DNA from: Alkaliphilus pronyensis
GTDB taxonomy: Bacteria; Bacillota; Clostridia; Peptostreptococcales; Natronincolaceae
Length of the DNA stretch: 64,000 nt
Direction of reading: 5' to 3'
NCBI RefSeq assembly: GCF_009017275.1
Contig: NZ_WBZC01000019.1
Coordinates: 1-64,000 of the forward strand
The translations under genes and the position numbers were made by a program. Shown here in pieces: positions 7,513 through 14,592 of this stretch. Within the stretch, counting starts at the first letter, position 1; each line of letters begins with the position of its first letter. The notes beneath the pieces are model-generated. The model made no database searches. It saw only the letters and a list, made by a program, of their open reading frames with translations, and was not told the DNA's origin.

Positions 7513-7542
7513 GAAACGCAGGGAGGGTTCTTTTGTTTCGCA
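7513..7542 (+). repeat. REP-like copy 3
   Basis: GAAACGCAGGGAGGGTTCTT then TTGTTTCGCA matches the cores at 9-29 and 5971-6000. The gap 7330-7585 contains this copy and a 75-codon minus-strand frame that crosses it; that frame has no support as a gene. Confidence 0.55.
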
Positions 7543-7585
7543 ACTCACTATATTTTACCTTTTTGTGTTTTAACATAATATGTAA

Positions 7586-7816
7586 CTATTGACTAAAAAC
7601 CATCTTAGCTATAAGATACATTAACGAAGCAAGAAGCAATCCAAAAGATATTAGATAAGCATTCATTGCAAATCTAACATTTTTTGCATTATTCCTTCTA
7701 GCAAAAAATATATATAAAACTGCTACCACTATAACTGCCCTCAAAACTTCAAACAAGACAATCAACTCCATAGAATTAATTATAAATATGAGCACATCGC
7801 TTAGTGATGTGCTCAT
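7586..7816 (-). CDS. Small hypothetical membrane protein
   Basis: At most 76 residues, with two hydrophobic segments (about 16-38 and 51-73) separated by the basic loop ARRNNAKNVRF. The first ATG (7816) lies in the 3' arm of a strong hairpin, so translation may start at a later Met, such as the one before ELIVLFEV. It follows a cysteine-containing small ORF on the same strand. No family was recognised. Two-helix proteins of this size occur as holin-like or immunity-like proteins, but nothing here proves that. Confidence 0.4.
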   Translation of the reverse strand: MSTSLSDVLIFIINSMELIVLFEVLRAVIVVAVLYIFFARRNNAKNVRFAMNAYLISFGLLLASLMYLIAKMVFSQ

Positions 7817-7817
7817 A
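7787..7817 (-). terminator. 12-bp hairpin between two small minus-strand ORFs
   Basis: TATGAGCACATC (7787-7798) and GATGTGCTCATA (7806-7817) pair perfectly around a 7-nt loop. It could end the upstream ORF transcript or occlude the start codon of the downstream ORF. Confidence 0.45.
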
Positions 7818-7830
7818 AACTAATTATAAT

Positions 7831-8028
7831 TTATAACATGTCCTTAATACTGTCAATAGTTGCATTACAGTTGTGGATATTAGCAAAAGCTACTGCACCT
7901 TTAGTTATATAAGAACCTAGACTCAAAGCTACATCTGTTAAAGTGAAAAGCGCAGTTAAAAAGTGACAACAACTCCGTCCACTCGACATATTCTTTTGAC
8001 TATCTATAACTATTATGGTAATATTCAT
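7831..8028 (-). CDS. Small hypothetical Cys-containing peptide
   Basis: The open frame has 65 codons; a likelier product may start at the internal Met before SSGRSCC. It contains SCCHFLTALFTLTDVALSLG and a later Cys near HNCNATID. No clear ribosome binding site or known family was found. It could be a small secreted or bacteriocin-like peptide, or a chance frame. The 5' end overlaps the folC promoter on the other strand. Confidence 0.25.
   Translation of the reverse strand: MNITIIVIDSQKNMSSGRSCCHFLTALFTLTDVALSLGSYITKGAVAFANIHNCNATIDSIKDML
7996..8024 (+). promoter_or_regulatory. Putative folC promoter
   Basis: TTGACT (7996-8001), 17 nt, TAATAT (8019-8024). It lies 42 nt upstream of the folC start codon. 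Confidence 0.5.
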
Positions 8029-8065
8029 TTTAGAATTATATCATACAGTAAACGGAGGAAAGATA

Positions 8066-9364
8066 ATGAACTACAATGAAGCACTTGAATACATCCATGG
8101 TACCTATAAGTTTGGTAGTAAGCTTGGTTTAGAAAACATTAAATACCTATTGAAGCTGTTAGGTGAACCACAAAAGGATTTGAAAATAATACATTTAGCC
8201 GGTACAAATGGAAAGGGATCAACTGCATCCTTTATTAGTCAGGTTTTAGTAGAGGCTGGATATAGAGTAGGGCTTTATACCTCTCCCTATCTTGAAGCCT
8301 TTACTGAAAGAATAAGAATTAATGGGGCAAACATACCAGAAGAAAAGCTTGCTGGGGTAACGGCTATTGTAAAGGATAAAATTGAAATAATGGTTAAAGA
8401 GGGTAAGAACCATCCAACAGAGTTTGAGGTTGTAACCGCTATAGCCCTTTATTACTATGCCCAAGAAAAAGTTGACTATCTTGTTTTAGAGGTTGGTCTT
8501 GGTGGTAGGCTAGATGCAACAAATGCTATAGATAAGCCGTTGGTTTCAGTTATTACTCCTATAGGTTACGATCACATGGAATATTTAGGGGATACTTTAG
8601 ATCAAATAGCCTTTGAAAAGGGAGGCATTATAAGGGAAAATGGTATTGTAGTAGCCTATCCACAAGAGGATGAAGCATCAAAGGTTATAAAAAACATCTG
8701 TCAGGAGAGGAAAAGTGATTTAATTGTTGCTTCTTTTGACCACCTACAAATAGCTAAATCATCAATAGAGGGGCAAGAGTTTACTATAACTGTTATGGAT
8801 AAAACCTATAGCAACGTGAGAATTGCCTTAATAGGTAAACATCAAATATATAATAGTATTTTAGCCTTAACAGTTATTGAGGTGTTAAAGACCTACTATA
8901 ACATTGCAATAGATGATGCCTCCATCTACAGTGGACTTTTAAATACAAGATGGCCTGGTAGACTAGAGCTAATGAAGGAAAAGCCTTTAACAATAATTGA
9001 TGGAGCCCATAACATTCACGGTGCTGAAGCTTTAAGTAAGACTATAAAAGATCAGCTGAAGGGCTATTCAATAACTCTAGTTATTGGAATGCTTAAGGAT
9101 AAAGATGTTGAAGGCTTTCTTGAAAAAATAATACCTTTGATTGACAGAGTTGTACTGACAAAGCCTGATAATCCCCGTGCTATGGAGCCACAACACCTGG
9201 CGGAAAAAACTCTAAGGTATAACAAGACCCATTATATTGAAGTAGAAATACCCGAGGCTATAGAAATGGCCTTTAAAATAGCAAAACCTAATGAAGCAAT
9301 AGTTATTGCAGGTTCATTATATATGATTGGTGAAGCAAGAAGAAATATTAGAGAAAAGTACTAG
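8066..9364 (+). CDS. folC: Dihydrofolate synthase / folylpolyglutamate synthase
   Basis: The product has 432 residues, typical for FolC. The ATP loop HLAGTNGKGSTASFI, the LEVGLGGRLDATN block, DHMEYLGDTLDQIAFEK and the late TRWPGRLE...IIDGAHN motif are all present. It adds L-glutamate to dihydropteroate and to tetrahydrofolates, using ATP in the cytoplasm. The start at 8066 follows CGGAGGAAAGATA; a GTG at 8015 is in frame but has no ribosome binding site. It appears to be monocistronic. Confidence 0.95.
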   Translation: MNYNEALEYIHGTYKFGSKLGLENIKYLLKLLGEPQKDLKIIHLAGTNGKGSTASFISQVLVEAGYRVGLYTSPYLEAFTERIRINGANIPEEKLAGVTAIVKDKIEIMVKEGKNHPTEFEVVTAIALYYYAQEKVDYLVLEVGLGGRLDATNAIDKPLVSVITPIGYDHMEYLGDTLDQIAFEKGGIIRENGIVVAYPQEDEASKVIKNICQERKSDLIVASFDHLQIAKSSIEGQEFTITVMDKTYSNVRIALIGKHQIYNSILALTVIEVLKTYYNIAIDDASIYSGLLNTRWPGRLELMKEKPLTIIDGAHNIHGAEALSKTIKDQLKGYSITLVIGMLKDKDVEGFLEKIIPLIDRVVLTKPDNPRAMEPQHLAEKTLRYNKTHYIEVEIPEAIEMAFKIAKPNEAIVIAGSLYMIGEARRNIREKY

Positions 9365-9484
9365 CATAAATCCCCTTAACATCAACAATAAAACTATTAT
9401 CACATATTTATATGTTCCTCATAAGATAGGTATATAGATTAGAGTTATAGGTGATGTTTTATGGATTGATGATGAGGTGATGGG

Positions 9485-10423
9485 ATGAATGATTTATCTT
9501 TAGGCAACTTAATAGTGGCTAACTTTTTTGACGACTCAATATCAATTGTTGACCCTATTAAAGGAAAGGAACAAAGAAGAATATCTCTAAATCAGTATGG
9601 TAAAGTTTACCCACTTGAGAGACTAGGTCCTCATCATATAGCAGTTGACAGATGCTTAAAGTATTTATATGTTCCAAATAACTTCAATAATAGCTTGAAA
9701 ATAATAGATTTAATTACAGGTGCTCCTAAAGAGATACTTTATGTAGGTAGCTGCCCTAGTCAGGTAATACTTTGTAGAAAATACAACTATATTTATGTTG
9801 CTAATTCCGATTCTAACAGTGTAACAGCTATCCATTTAGATACTTTAAAAGTAGCACTACAAATACCAACTGGAGAGCATCCCCATGGTATGGTTATGAC
9901 TACAGATCAGGAAAGGATATTTGTTGCAAATCAAGGCTCAGGTACTATAACTGAAATAACAACAAAAAACAATGAGAAGAAGAAATGTCATTCATTAGAT
10001 GGCAACCCCTGGCATTTAAAATTAAGCTATAACGGAAAACATTTATACGCAGTACATTATAGCCACCTATATGAAAGAAAGGGTAAGATTTTTATATTTG
10101 ATGTTGACGAAATGAAGCTAATTAAAACTATTAATATAGGAAAGATGCCAGTAGAGGTAGTGGCAGATAAAAATAATCAAACCTTATATATTAGTGATTC
10201 AGATATGGATATTCTTCACATATACTCTCTTGAAAAGGACAGAGAGGAAGGGCGAATTAAGCTTGGTAAAATGCCCCATGGAGTGGAAATCAACTATGAT
10301 AAAGATGAGGTTTATGTAACCAGTATTCATGAAAACCTATTGCATGTAATAGACACTGTGAGCAAAAGAATAGTTAAAAGCATTTCAGTTGGTAAAGAGC
10401 CAACAAGTATTTTAGTTTTGTAG
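9485..10423 (+). CDS. YVTN-type beta-propeller protein
   Basis: The product has 312 residues built of about seven repeats of the form LYVANxxxNSVTxIDxxTxKVxxxIxxGxxPHGM, seen at NLIVANFFDDSISIVD, YIYVANSDSNSVTAIHLDTL, RIFVANQGSGTITEI and later. This is the YVTN/YncE beta-propeller family. No signal peptide or anchor is visible, so it may be cytoplasmic or mother-cell located. No catalytic residues are recognised; a binding or scaffold role is likely. The start follows a weak GAGGTGATGGG. Confidence 0.75.
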   Translation: MNDLSLGNLIVANFFDDSISIVDPIKGKEQRRISLNQYGKVYPLERLGPHHIAVDRCLKYLYVPNNFNNSLKIIDLITGAPKEILYVGSCPSQVILCRKYNYIYVANSDSNSVTAIHLDTLKVALQIPTGEHPHGMVMTTDQERIFVANQGSGTITEITTKNNEKKKCHSLDGNPWHLKLSYNGKHLYAVHYSHLYERKGKIFIFDVDEMKLIKTINIGKMPVEVVADKNNQTLYISDSDMDILHIYSLEKDREEGRIKLGKMPHGVEINYDKDEVYVTSIHENLLHVIDTVSKRIVKSISVGKEPTSILVL

Positions 10424-10433
10424 CTTAATTATG

Positions 10434-10480
10434 AAGGTAATTATAAAGGGTATAAGTATTTTCCCCATTATAATTACCTT
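10434..10480. terminator. Bidirectional terminator between convergent genes
   Basis: AAGGTAATTATAA (10434-10446) and TTATAATTACCTT (10468-10480) pair perfectly over 13 bp. TGTTTGTTT follows on the plus strand. It serves the beta-propeller gene and probably the DUF4364 gene. Confidence 0.75.
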
Positions 10481-10491
10481 TGTTTGTTTAC

Positions 10492-11019
10492 TTAATTTAT
10501 AAGAAGATTAATAATTTTTCCATAAGTATTTTGTGCTTTTTTTCTCCAATTATCACAAATAAGCTTAGCCTGTTTATTACTTGATACATTCAACTCCATA
10601 CTGAAAATTTGTTGCTGATTTTCTATAACCTTTAAAGTCACTAAATATTCAGTATCATTCTTTTTAATATAATCAGCCTTTATTTCAGAGCTTTTTTTTA
10701 ATTCCTCCTTAGCTGTACCAAGAATCCCATTTATTCTGTTAATGCTAGATTGGGGTATTCTATCAGCAAAATATTTTAAGGTGTTTTTACCCTTTTCAGT
10801 TATACTAAAATACTGTAGGTTATCCTTAGCTTCTTCAGTTATAAATTCGGCATCCTTTAACTCAGCTAAAAACTGTTGAAGCATAAAATAATTCATTAGG
10901 TCATTTTTTAGTATAAAGTCTGTTGTCTGTGAATGGGTTATAGGCATATCAAATTTATCAAAAATATATAATAGCAATAGCTTTTTTTCTGCCAATTGTT
11001 GAGATGAATTTACAAACAT
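10492..11019 (-). CDS. DUF4364 family protein
   Basis: The product has 175 residues and resembles the DUF4364 proteins common in Clostridia. The N-terminal half looks like a winged helix-turn-helix (LYIFDKFDMPITHSQTTDFI, then LLAELKDAEFITEE-like text). A DNA-binding regulator is plausible but unproven. The ATG has GAAGGAGGACTATAAA in front. Confidence 0.75.
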   Translation of the reverse strand: MFVNSSQQLAEKKLLLLYIFDKFDMPITHSQTTDFILKNDLMNYFMLQQFLAELKDAEFITEEAKDNLQYFSITEKGKNTLKYFADRIPQSSINRINGILGTAKEELKKSSEIKADYIKKNDTEYLVTLKVIENQQQIFSMELNVSSNKQAKLICDNWRKKAQNTYGKIINLLIN

Positions 11020-11136
11020 TTTATAGTCCTCCTTCAGTAAGTATATCTCTATAATAGTTTAATTCATTTTCCCATTTATTAAAAGACTTTCTGTTAGATA
11101 ATAATATACTAAAAACCACAAAAAAGTAAAAAAGAA

Positions 11137-11157
11137 GACACTAAATCATATAGTGCC
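11137..11157 (-). terminator. Terminator of the spore protein gene
   Basis: On the minus strand a CACTA/TAGTG stem with an outer G-C pair and 7-nt loop is followed by TTCTTTTTT. It lies just after the SASP gene. Confidence 0.6.
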
Positions 11158-11173
11158 TCCTTTTTTAACATCT

Positions 11174-11386
11174 TTATTTATTATTACTCATTGTTCTTTC
11201 AGCATATTCTACTAACCGCTTTGTCATATATCCACCAACATAACCATTTTGTCTTGAGGTTAATTCCCCTTTGTCCATACTTTCATAGTCAGTTAAGCCT
11301 AATTCATTTGCTATCTCCAGCTTCATTTGATTAAGTGCTTGACGAGCTTCTGGTACAACGATACGATTATTTCCGTTACGTGCCAT
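11174..11386 (-). CDS. Alpha/beta-type small acid-soluble spore protein
   Basis: The product has 70 residues, the usual size. KLEIANELGL contains the GPR protease cleavage site (E-IA), and the C-terminal GGYMTKRLVEYAE block is the second family signature. It saturates and protects DNA in the dormant spore and is degraded on germination. GAGGAGGAATAATTC precedes the ATG. Sigma-G control is expected from the family, but a good sigma-G promoter was not clear upstream. An 8-bp hairpin lies in the presumed leader at 11415-11436. Confidence 0.95.
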   Translation of the reverse strand: MARNGNNRIVVPEARQALNQMKLEIANELGLTDYESMDKGELTSRQNGYVGGYMTKRLVEYAERTMSNNK

Positions 11387-11414
11387 GAATTATTCCTCCT
11401 CTACCCTTAATCTA

Positions 11415-11436
11415 ACAACAGCCTTAGTGCTGTTGT
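11415..11436 (-). other. Hairpin upstream of the spore protein gene
   Basis: ACAACAGC (11415-11422) and GCTGTTGT (11429-11436) pair perfectly around a 6-nt loop, just upstream of the ribosome binding site of the SASP gene. It could be a 5' mRNA-stabilising stem or an operator. Confidence 0.4.
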
Positions 11437-11566
11437 ACTTATAGTTTAACCATTAAAAGCATTAATATGTTGACAGTAAATTGAGCTACTAAAAAATAAT
11501 GGAAGCAAATATATAGTTAAGCTACAGCAAATCTTTGTGTTATAATTATGGAAGGAGCTGATTAGC

Positions 11567-12262
11567 GTGAATAAACAGGAAAAGCTGACACAATTTTTAA
11601 ATAATGAAGGTATCGTAAAGGTAGGCTATAGTTTTTTAGAAGATCAATTGCCTAATGAATTTAAACACTTAAAAAGTGGAATTACAATAGTAGCTAGATT
11701 ATCAGACCAAATTATTAGCGATATAGATCCAGAAAATGGACCAACCCACACCTATTTTCATCACTATAGAACCGTCAATACCTTTATAGACCAAGTGGCT
11801 TTAAAAGTCACTAATCTTTTACAGCAGTGGGGTTATTTAGCAATGGCAATTCCAGCCTCTCAATCTATTAACAAGGATGGCTGGAGGTATAATAGCTTAT
11901 TTCCCCATAGGACAGCTGCAACCAAGTCAGGCATTGGTTGGATAGGAAAAAACTGCTGTTTAATAACTGAAGAATATGGCCCCAGAATAAGATTAGGAAC
12001 AATTTTAACAAATATGGAGCTTCAGTACAACCAACCAATTGATACCTCAAAGTGCTCTAGCTGCAACATATGTGTTGAAGCATGTCCTGCCAATGCATTA
12101 ACAGGAGCAACTTGGAGTGCTGGTATGTCTAGAGAAGATATTTTTGACCCTGCTATTTGCAGTAAACATATGCATAAAAAGTATCAACACATTGGTAGAG
12201 GCGCAGTCTGTGGTATATGCTTAAAGGTATGTCCAAGAGGAAATGGTGTATTAAGAAAATAG
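11567..12262 (+). CDS. QueG-like bis-[4Fe-4S] protein
   Basis: The product has 231 residues and looks like a shortened epoxyqueuosine-reductase-like protein. HRTAATKSGIGWIGKNCCLI matches the cofactor-binding GxGWIGKN block. CSSCNICVEACPANAL and the late C-X13-CGICLKVCP supply ligands for two clusters. True QueG (about 310-380 residues) has extra C-terminal sequence, so the substrate may differ. GTG 11567 follows AAGGAG at 9 nt. It is unrelated in operon terms to the similar gene at 2828. Confidence 0.75.
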   Translation: MNKQEKLTQFLNNEGIVKVGYSFLEDQLPNEFKHLKSGITIVARLSDQIISDIDPENGPTHTYFHHYRTVNTFIDQVALKVTNLLQQWGYLAMAIPASQSINKDGWRYNSLFPHRTAATKSGIGWIGKNCCLITEEYGPRIRLGTILTNMELQYNQPIDTSKCSSCNICVEACPANALTGATWSAGMSREDIFDPAICSKHMHKKYQHIGRGAVCGICLKVCPRGNGVLRK

Positions 12263-12280
12263 GGTAGAAATAACTACCCT
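12261..12280. terminator. Hairpin between convergent genes
   Basis: AGGGTAG (12261-12267) and CTACCCT (12274-12280) pair perfectly around a 6-nt loop. On the minus strand the stem is followed by ATTTTCTT. It overlaps both stop codons. Confidence 0.55.
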
Positions 12281-12467
12281 AAGTCAATTTGTCTTCAAAT
12301 TGTCTTTTTACATTCTTTCTATTTCCATGCTGATGAGAACTCTCTAATTGGGATTGTTGTGACTTTGCTTCCCTATGAAAGTGTCTTTCTTCAAACTTGA
12401 AGGTTTTTGCACTTTCTTCTCTACGGTCACCTTTAATATTGGTCCATTGACTTTTTCTGATAGACAT
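12279..12467 (-). CDS. Small hydrophilic hypothetical protein
   Basis: The product has 62 residues, very rich in Lys, Arg, Glu, Gln, His and Ser (for example EERHFHREAKSQQSQLESSH), with no hydrophobic segment. AAGAGGTGATTTC precedes the ATG, which supports real translation. No family was recognised. The composition resembles small spore-associated proteins, but that is only an impression. Confidence 0.5.
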   Translation of the reverse strand: MSIRKSQWTNIKGDRREESAKTFKFEERHFHREAKSQQSQLESSHQHGNRKNVKRQFEDKLT

Positions 12468-12580
12468 GAAATCACCTCTTATAATATTATGCTCTTAAAC
12501 TAAATAATTAATTATAGTTTAATAATGTAAAAAAATTCAAAAATTTTTGTCATATTCAAACACATTTGAGGGGGATGGAC

Positions 12581-13714
12581 ATGAAAAGAATAGCTTTTAT
12601 AGCTTTAGCCTTAATTACTGTTATATTATTTACAGCTGCATGTCAAAGTAACGTTGATAACAATTCTGACCAACCTGTTGTTATAGAGGATAACCAGCAG
12701 AAAGGTGATGAAGTGAAAAATCAAGAGGAAGAAACACAGGAAGAAATAGAGAAAGAAACACAGGAAGAAATAGAGGAAGAAACAGAAGAAAATACAGTTA
12801 AAGAAATTGATTTAGAGGTAGTTAAACCAAATGAAGCAGGAGAAGTAATGGTTTTAATGTATCATCATATAAAAGAGCCAGAAGCAGAATGGTCAAGGAC
12901 TCCAGATAATTTTAGAAGGGATTTAAAGGAGCTATATGATAGAGGTTTTAGACCTATTAGTCTATACGATTATGCAACAGGAAATATTACTACAGAGGCT
13001 GGAATGACACCATTAGTTATTACCTTTGATGATGGTAATCAGAATAATTTTAATATGATAGAAGATGAAAATGGAGAGTGGATAATAGATCCAGATTGTG
13101 CAGTGGGCATACTTGTGGCTTTCAATGAAAGGTATCCTGATTTTCCTTTAGAGGCAACTTTTTATATTAATGGCGGAGTTCCATTTGGACAAAAGGAGTT
13201 TGTTGAATATAAGCTTAATTATATAGTAGACAAGGGAATGGATATTGGTAACCATACCATTACCCATGTTAATTTTACAAATACAACACCACAAATAATA
13301 CAAGAGGAAATAGGAAAACTAAGCAAATTTATAAAAGAATATTTACCAAACTACGAAGTTAATACTCTAGCATTGCCCTTTGGATCTAAGCCATCAAATA
13401 AAGAATGGCATAAGTATCTAGCTGAGGGTGAGTATGAGGGTGAGAACTATGAGAATGTAGCGATTTTAGAAGTGGGATGGGACCCATATCACTCTCCTTT
13501 TAGCAATAATTTTAATCCCTTAAAAATCCGTAGGGTTAGGGGTAGTGAAACAAAGGTAGATGGAGTGGGCTTATATGATTGGTTAAAGGCATTTGATGAA
13601 GGAAAGCGACTACGTTATATAAGTGACGGTGACCCCAATTATATCTCTGTACCAGAAGAGTATAAAAATTCCGTTTCAGATAGTAAAAAACAACAACTAA
13701 TCAGAACCTATTAA
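12581..13714 (+). CDS. Lipoprotein polysaccharide deacetylase
   Basis: The product has about 377 residues. A signal peptide ends in the lipobox LFTAAC, followed by an acidic linker (about residues 30-85) built partly of a 24-bp tandem duplication (12731-12754, 12755-12778). The NodB-type domain shows VLMYHHIKE, PLVITFDDGNQNN and DIGNHTITHVNF, supplying the catalytic Asp and the His metal ligands. It should de-N-acetylate peptidoglycan or an exopolysaccharide at the outer membrane face. ATG 12581 is 6 nt after GAGGGGG; an ATG at 12575 touches the SD and is less likely. A second lipoprotein gene follows closely. Confidence 0.85.
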   Translation: MKRIAFIALALITVILFTAACQSNVDNNSDQPVVIEDNQQKGDEVKNQEEETQEEIEKETQEEIEEETEENTVKEIDLEVVKPNEAGEVMVLMYHHIKEPEAEWSRTPDNFRRDLKELYDRGFRPISLYDYATGNITTEAGMTPLVITFDDGNQNNFNMIEDENGEWIIDPDCAVGILVAFNERYPDFPLEATFYINGGVPFGQKEFVEYKLNYIVDKGMDIGNHTITHVNFTNTTPQIIQEEIGKLSKFIKEYLPNYEVNTLALPFGSKPSNKEWHKYLAEGEYEGENYENVAILEVGWDPYHSPFSNNFNPLKIRRVRGSETKVDGVGLYDWLKAFDEGKRLRYISDGDPNYISVPEEYKNSVSDSKKQQLIRTY

Positions 13715-13732
13715 AAAAGTATGGAGGCAAGC

Positions 13733-14424
13733 ATGAGGAAAATAATATTGATAATGCTCATTATGTTTACTTTAGTAGGATGTTCAAAAAACACAATTTC
13801 TAATAATGAAAGCAATTATGAAGAAATAAGTAGCTTGAAGGAACAAATGGCAGAAAAGGATAAGGAAATACAAAGATTAATAAACTGCTGGAGGATAGAG
13901 AGTTTTATATAGATAACGATAATGAGCTGATTAATTACTATGTCAGCTATATTGAGTCCTCTAAATACACTGAACACACTGACAGCAGCATATATAAATT
14001 AGCCTGGAGACTAAATGATAATTCTTACATTATACTTAGAGAGGTTGTAGGTAAAGGTGAGAGTGAATTAGTTTATGAAGATAATAACATGTATACATTT
14101 AAGGTTACAGATGACGAGGATTTAATTGCAATTTCCTTTTATAATAAAGATAGAAGCATTGACAGATTAAAGCTTGTAGATACTGAAGGAACTATCCAAA
14201 AGGAGTATAGTATTGAAGATTTTTATAAAAACGATGATTCAGATGAAAAAATGAACATATATATTAATGATTTTTCAATAGATAATTCAGTGCTTTGGGG
14301 TGGTATTGGTGGTGACTTGGATGTTTTTTTACAATTTATAATTCATTTAGAAGATGGAAGAATTGAAATAATAGATTATAATAAGTATGAAGAGTATATA
14401 CAGAAATACCCATATGTAAATTAG
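13733..14424 (+). pseudogene. Lipoprotein gene broken by a frameshift
   Basis: The first frame starts at ATG 13733 (GGAGG 5 nt ahead), has a signal peptide with lipobox LVGC and a coiled-coil stretch (SSLKEQMAEKDKEIQRL), and stops at 13912. The continuation lies in the -1 frame from about 13880 (KLLEDREFYIDNDNEL) and runs open to 14424. Together they would make about 230 residues. The simplest explanation is a 1-nt deletion around 13875-13885 or a sequencing error. No strong slippery heptamer was seen. No family was recognised for the C-terminal part. Confidence 0.6.
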
Positions 14425-14438
14425 TTTTTAAATGACAA

Positions 14439-14472
14439 GTTAGCACTTTAATGGAGAGAGTGCTAACTTTTT
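14439..14472 (+). promoter_or_regulatory. CIRCE-like inverted repeat upstream of htpG
   Basis: TTAGCACTT (14440-14448), 9 nt, GAGTGCTAA (14458-14466) matches the CIRCE operator of HrcA, TTAGCACTC-N9-GAGTGCTAA, at 17 of 18 arm positions. It lies 8 nt upstream of the htpG -35 box. The same dyad (GTTAGCACT/AGTGCTAAC) is followed by TTTTT, so it could also terminate the preceding lipoprotein transcript. Both roles may apply. Confidence 0.6.
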
Positions 14473-14473
14473 G

Positions 14474-14502
14474 TTGACATAAATTTCTTATAGTTGTATC
14501 AT
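14474..14502 (+). promoter_or_regulatory. htpG promoter
   Basis: TTGACA (14474-14479), 17 nt, TATCAT (14497-14502), about 90 nt before the htpG start codon. Confidence 0.6.
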
Positions 14503-14592
14503 AGTTTTGTATAAGGCTATGGCATAAAAATAATATAGAAAAGAAATGATGTATTCGGCTTTAATTAACAAGAATGAGAAGGAGTGGTTTTT

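Noticed and set aside
7349-7576. 75-codon open frame on the minus strand
   Set aside because: It runs through REP-like copy 3, has no convincing ribosome binding site and no recognisable family. A GIPQG stretch recalls reverse transcriptases but nothing around it does.
7831-8028. Bacteriocin precursor gene
   Set aside because: Cysteines and size are suggestive, but there is no leader motif, no ribosome binding site and no maturation gene nearby, so only a low-confidence ORF is listed.
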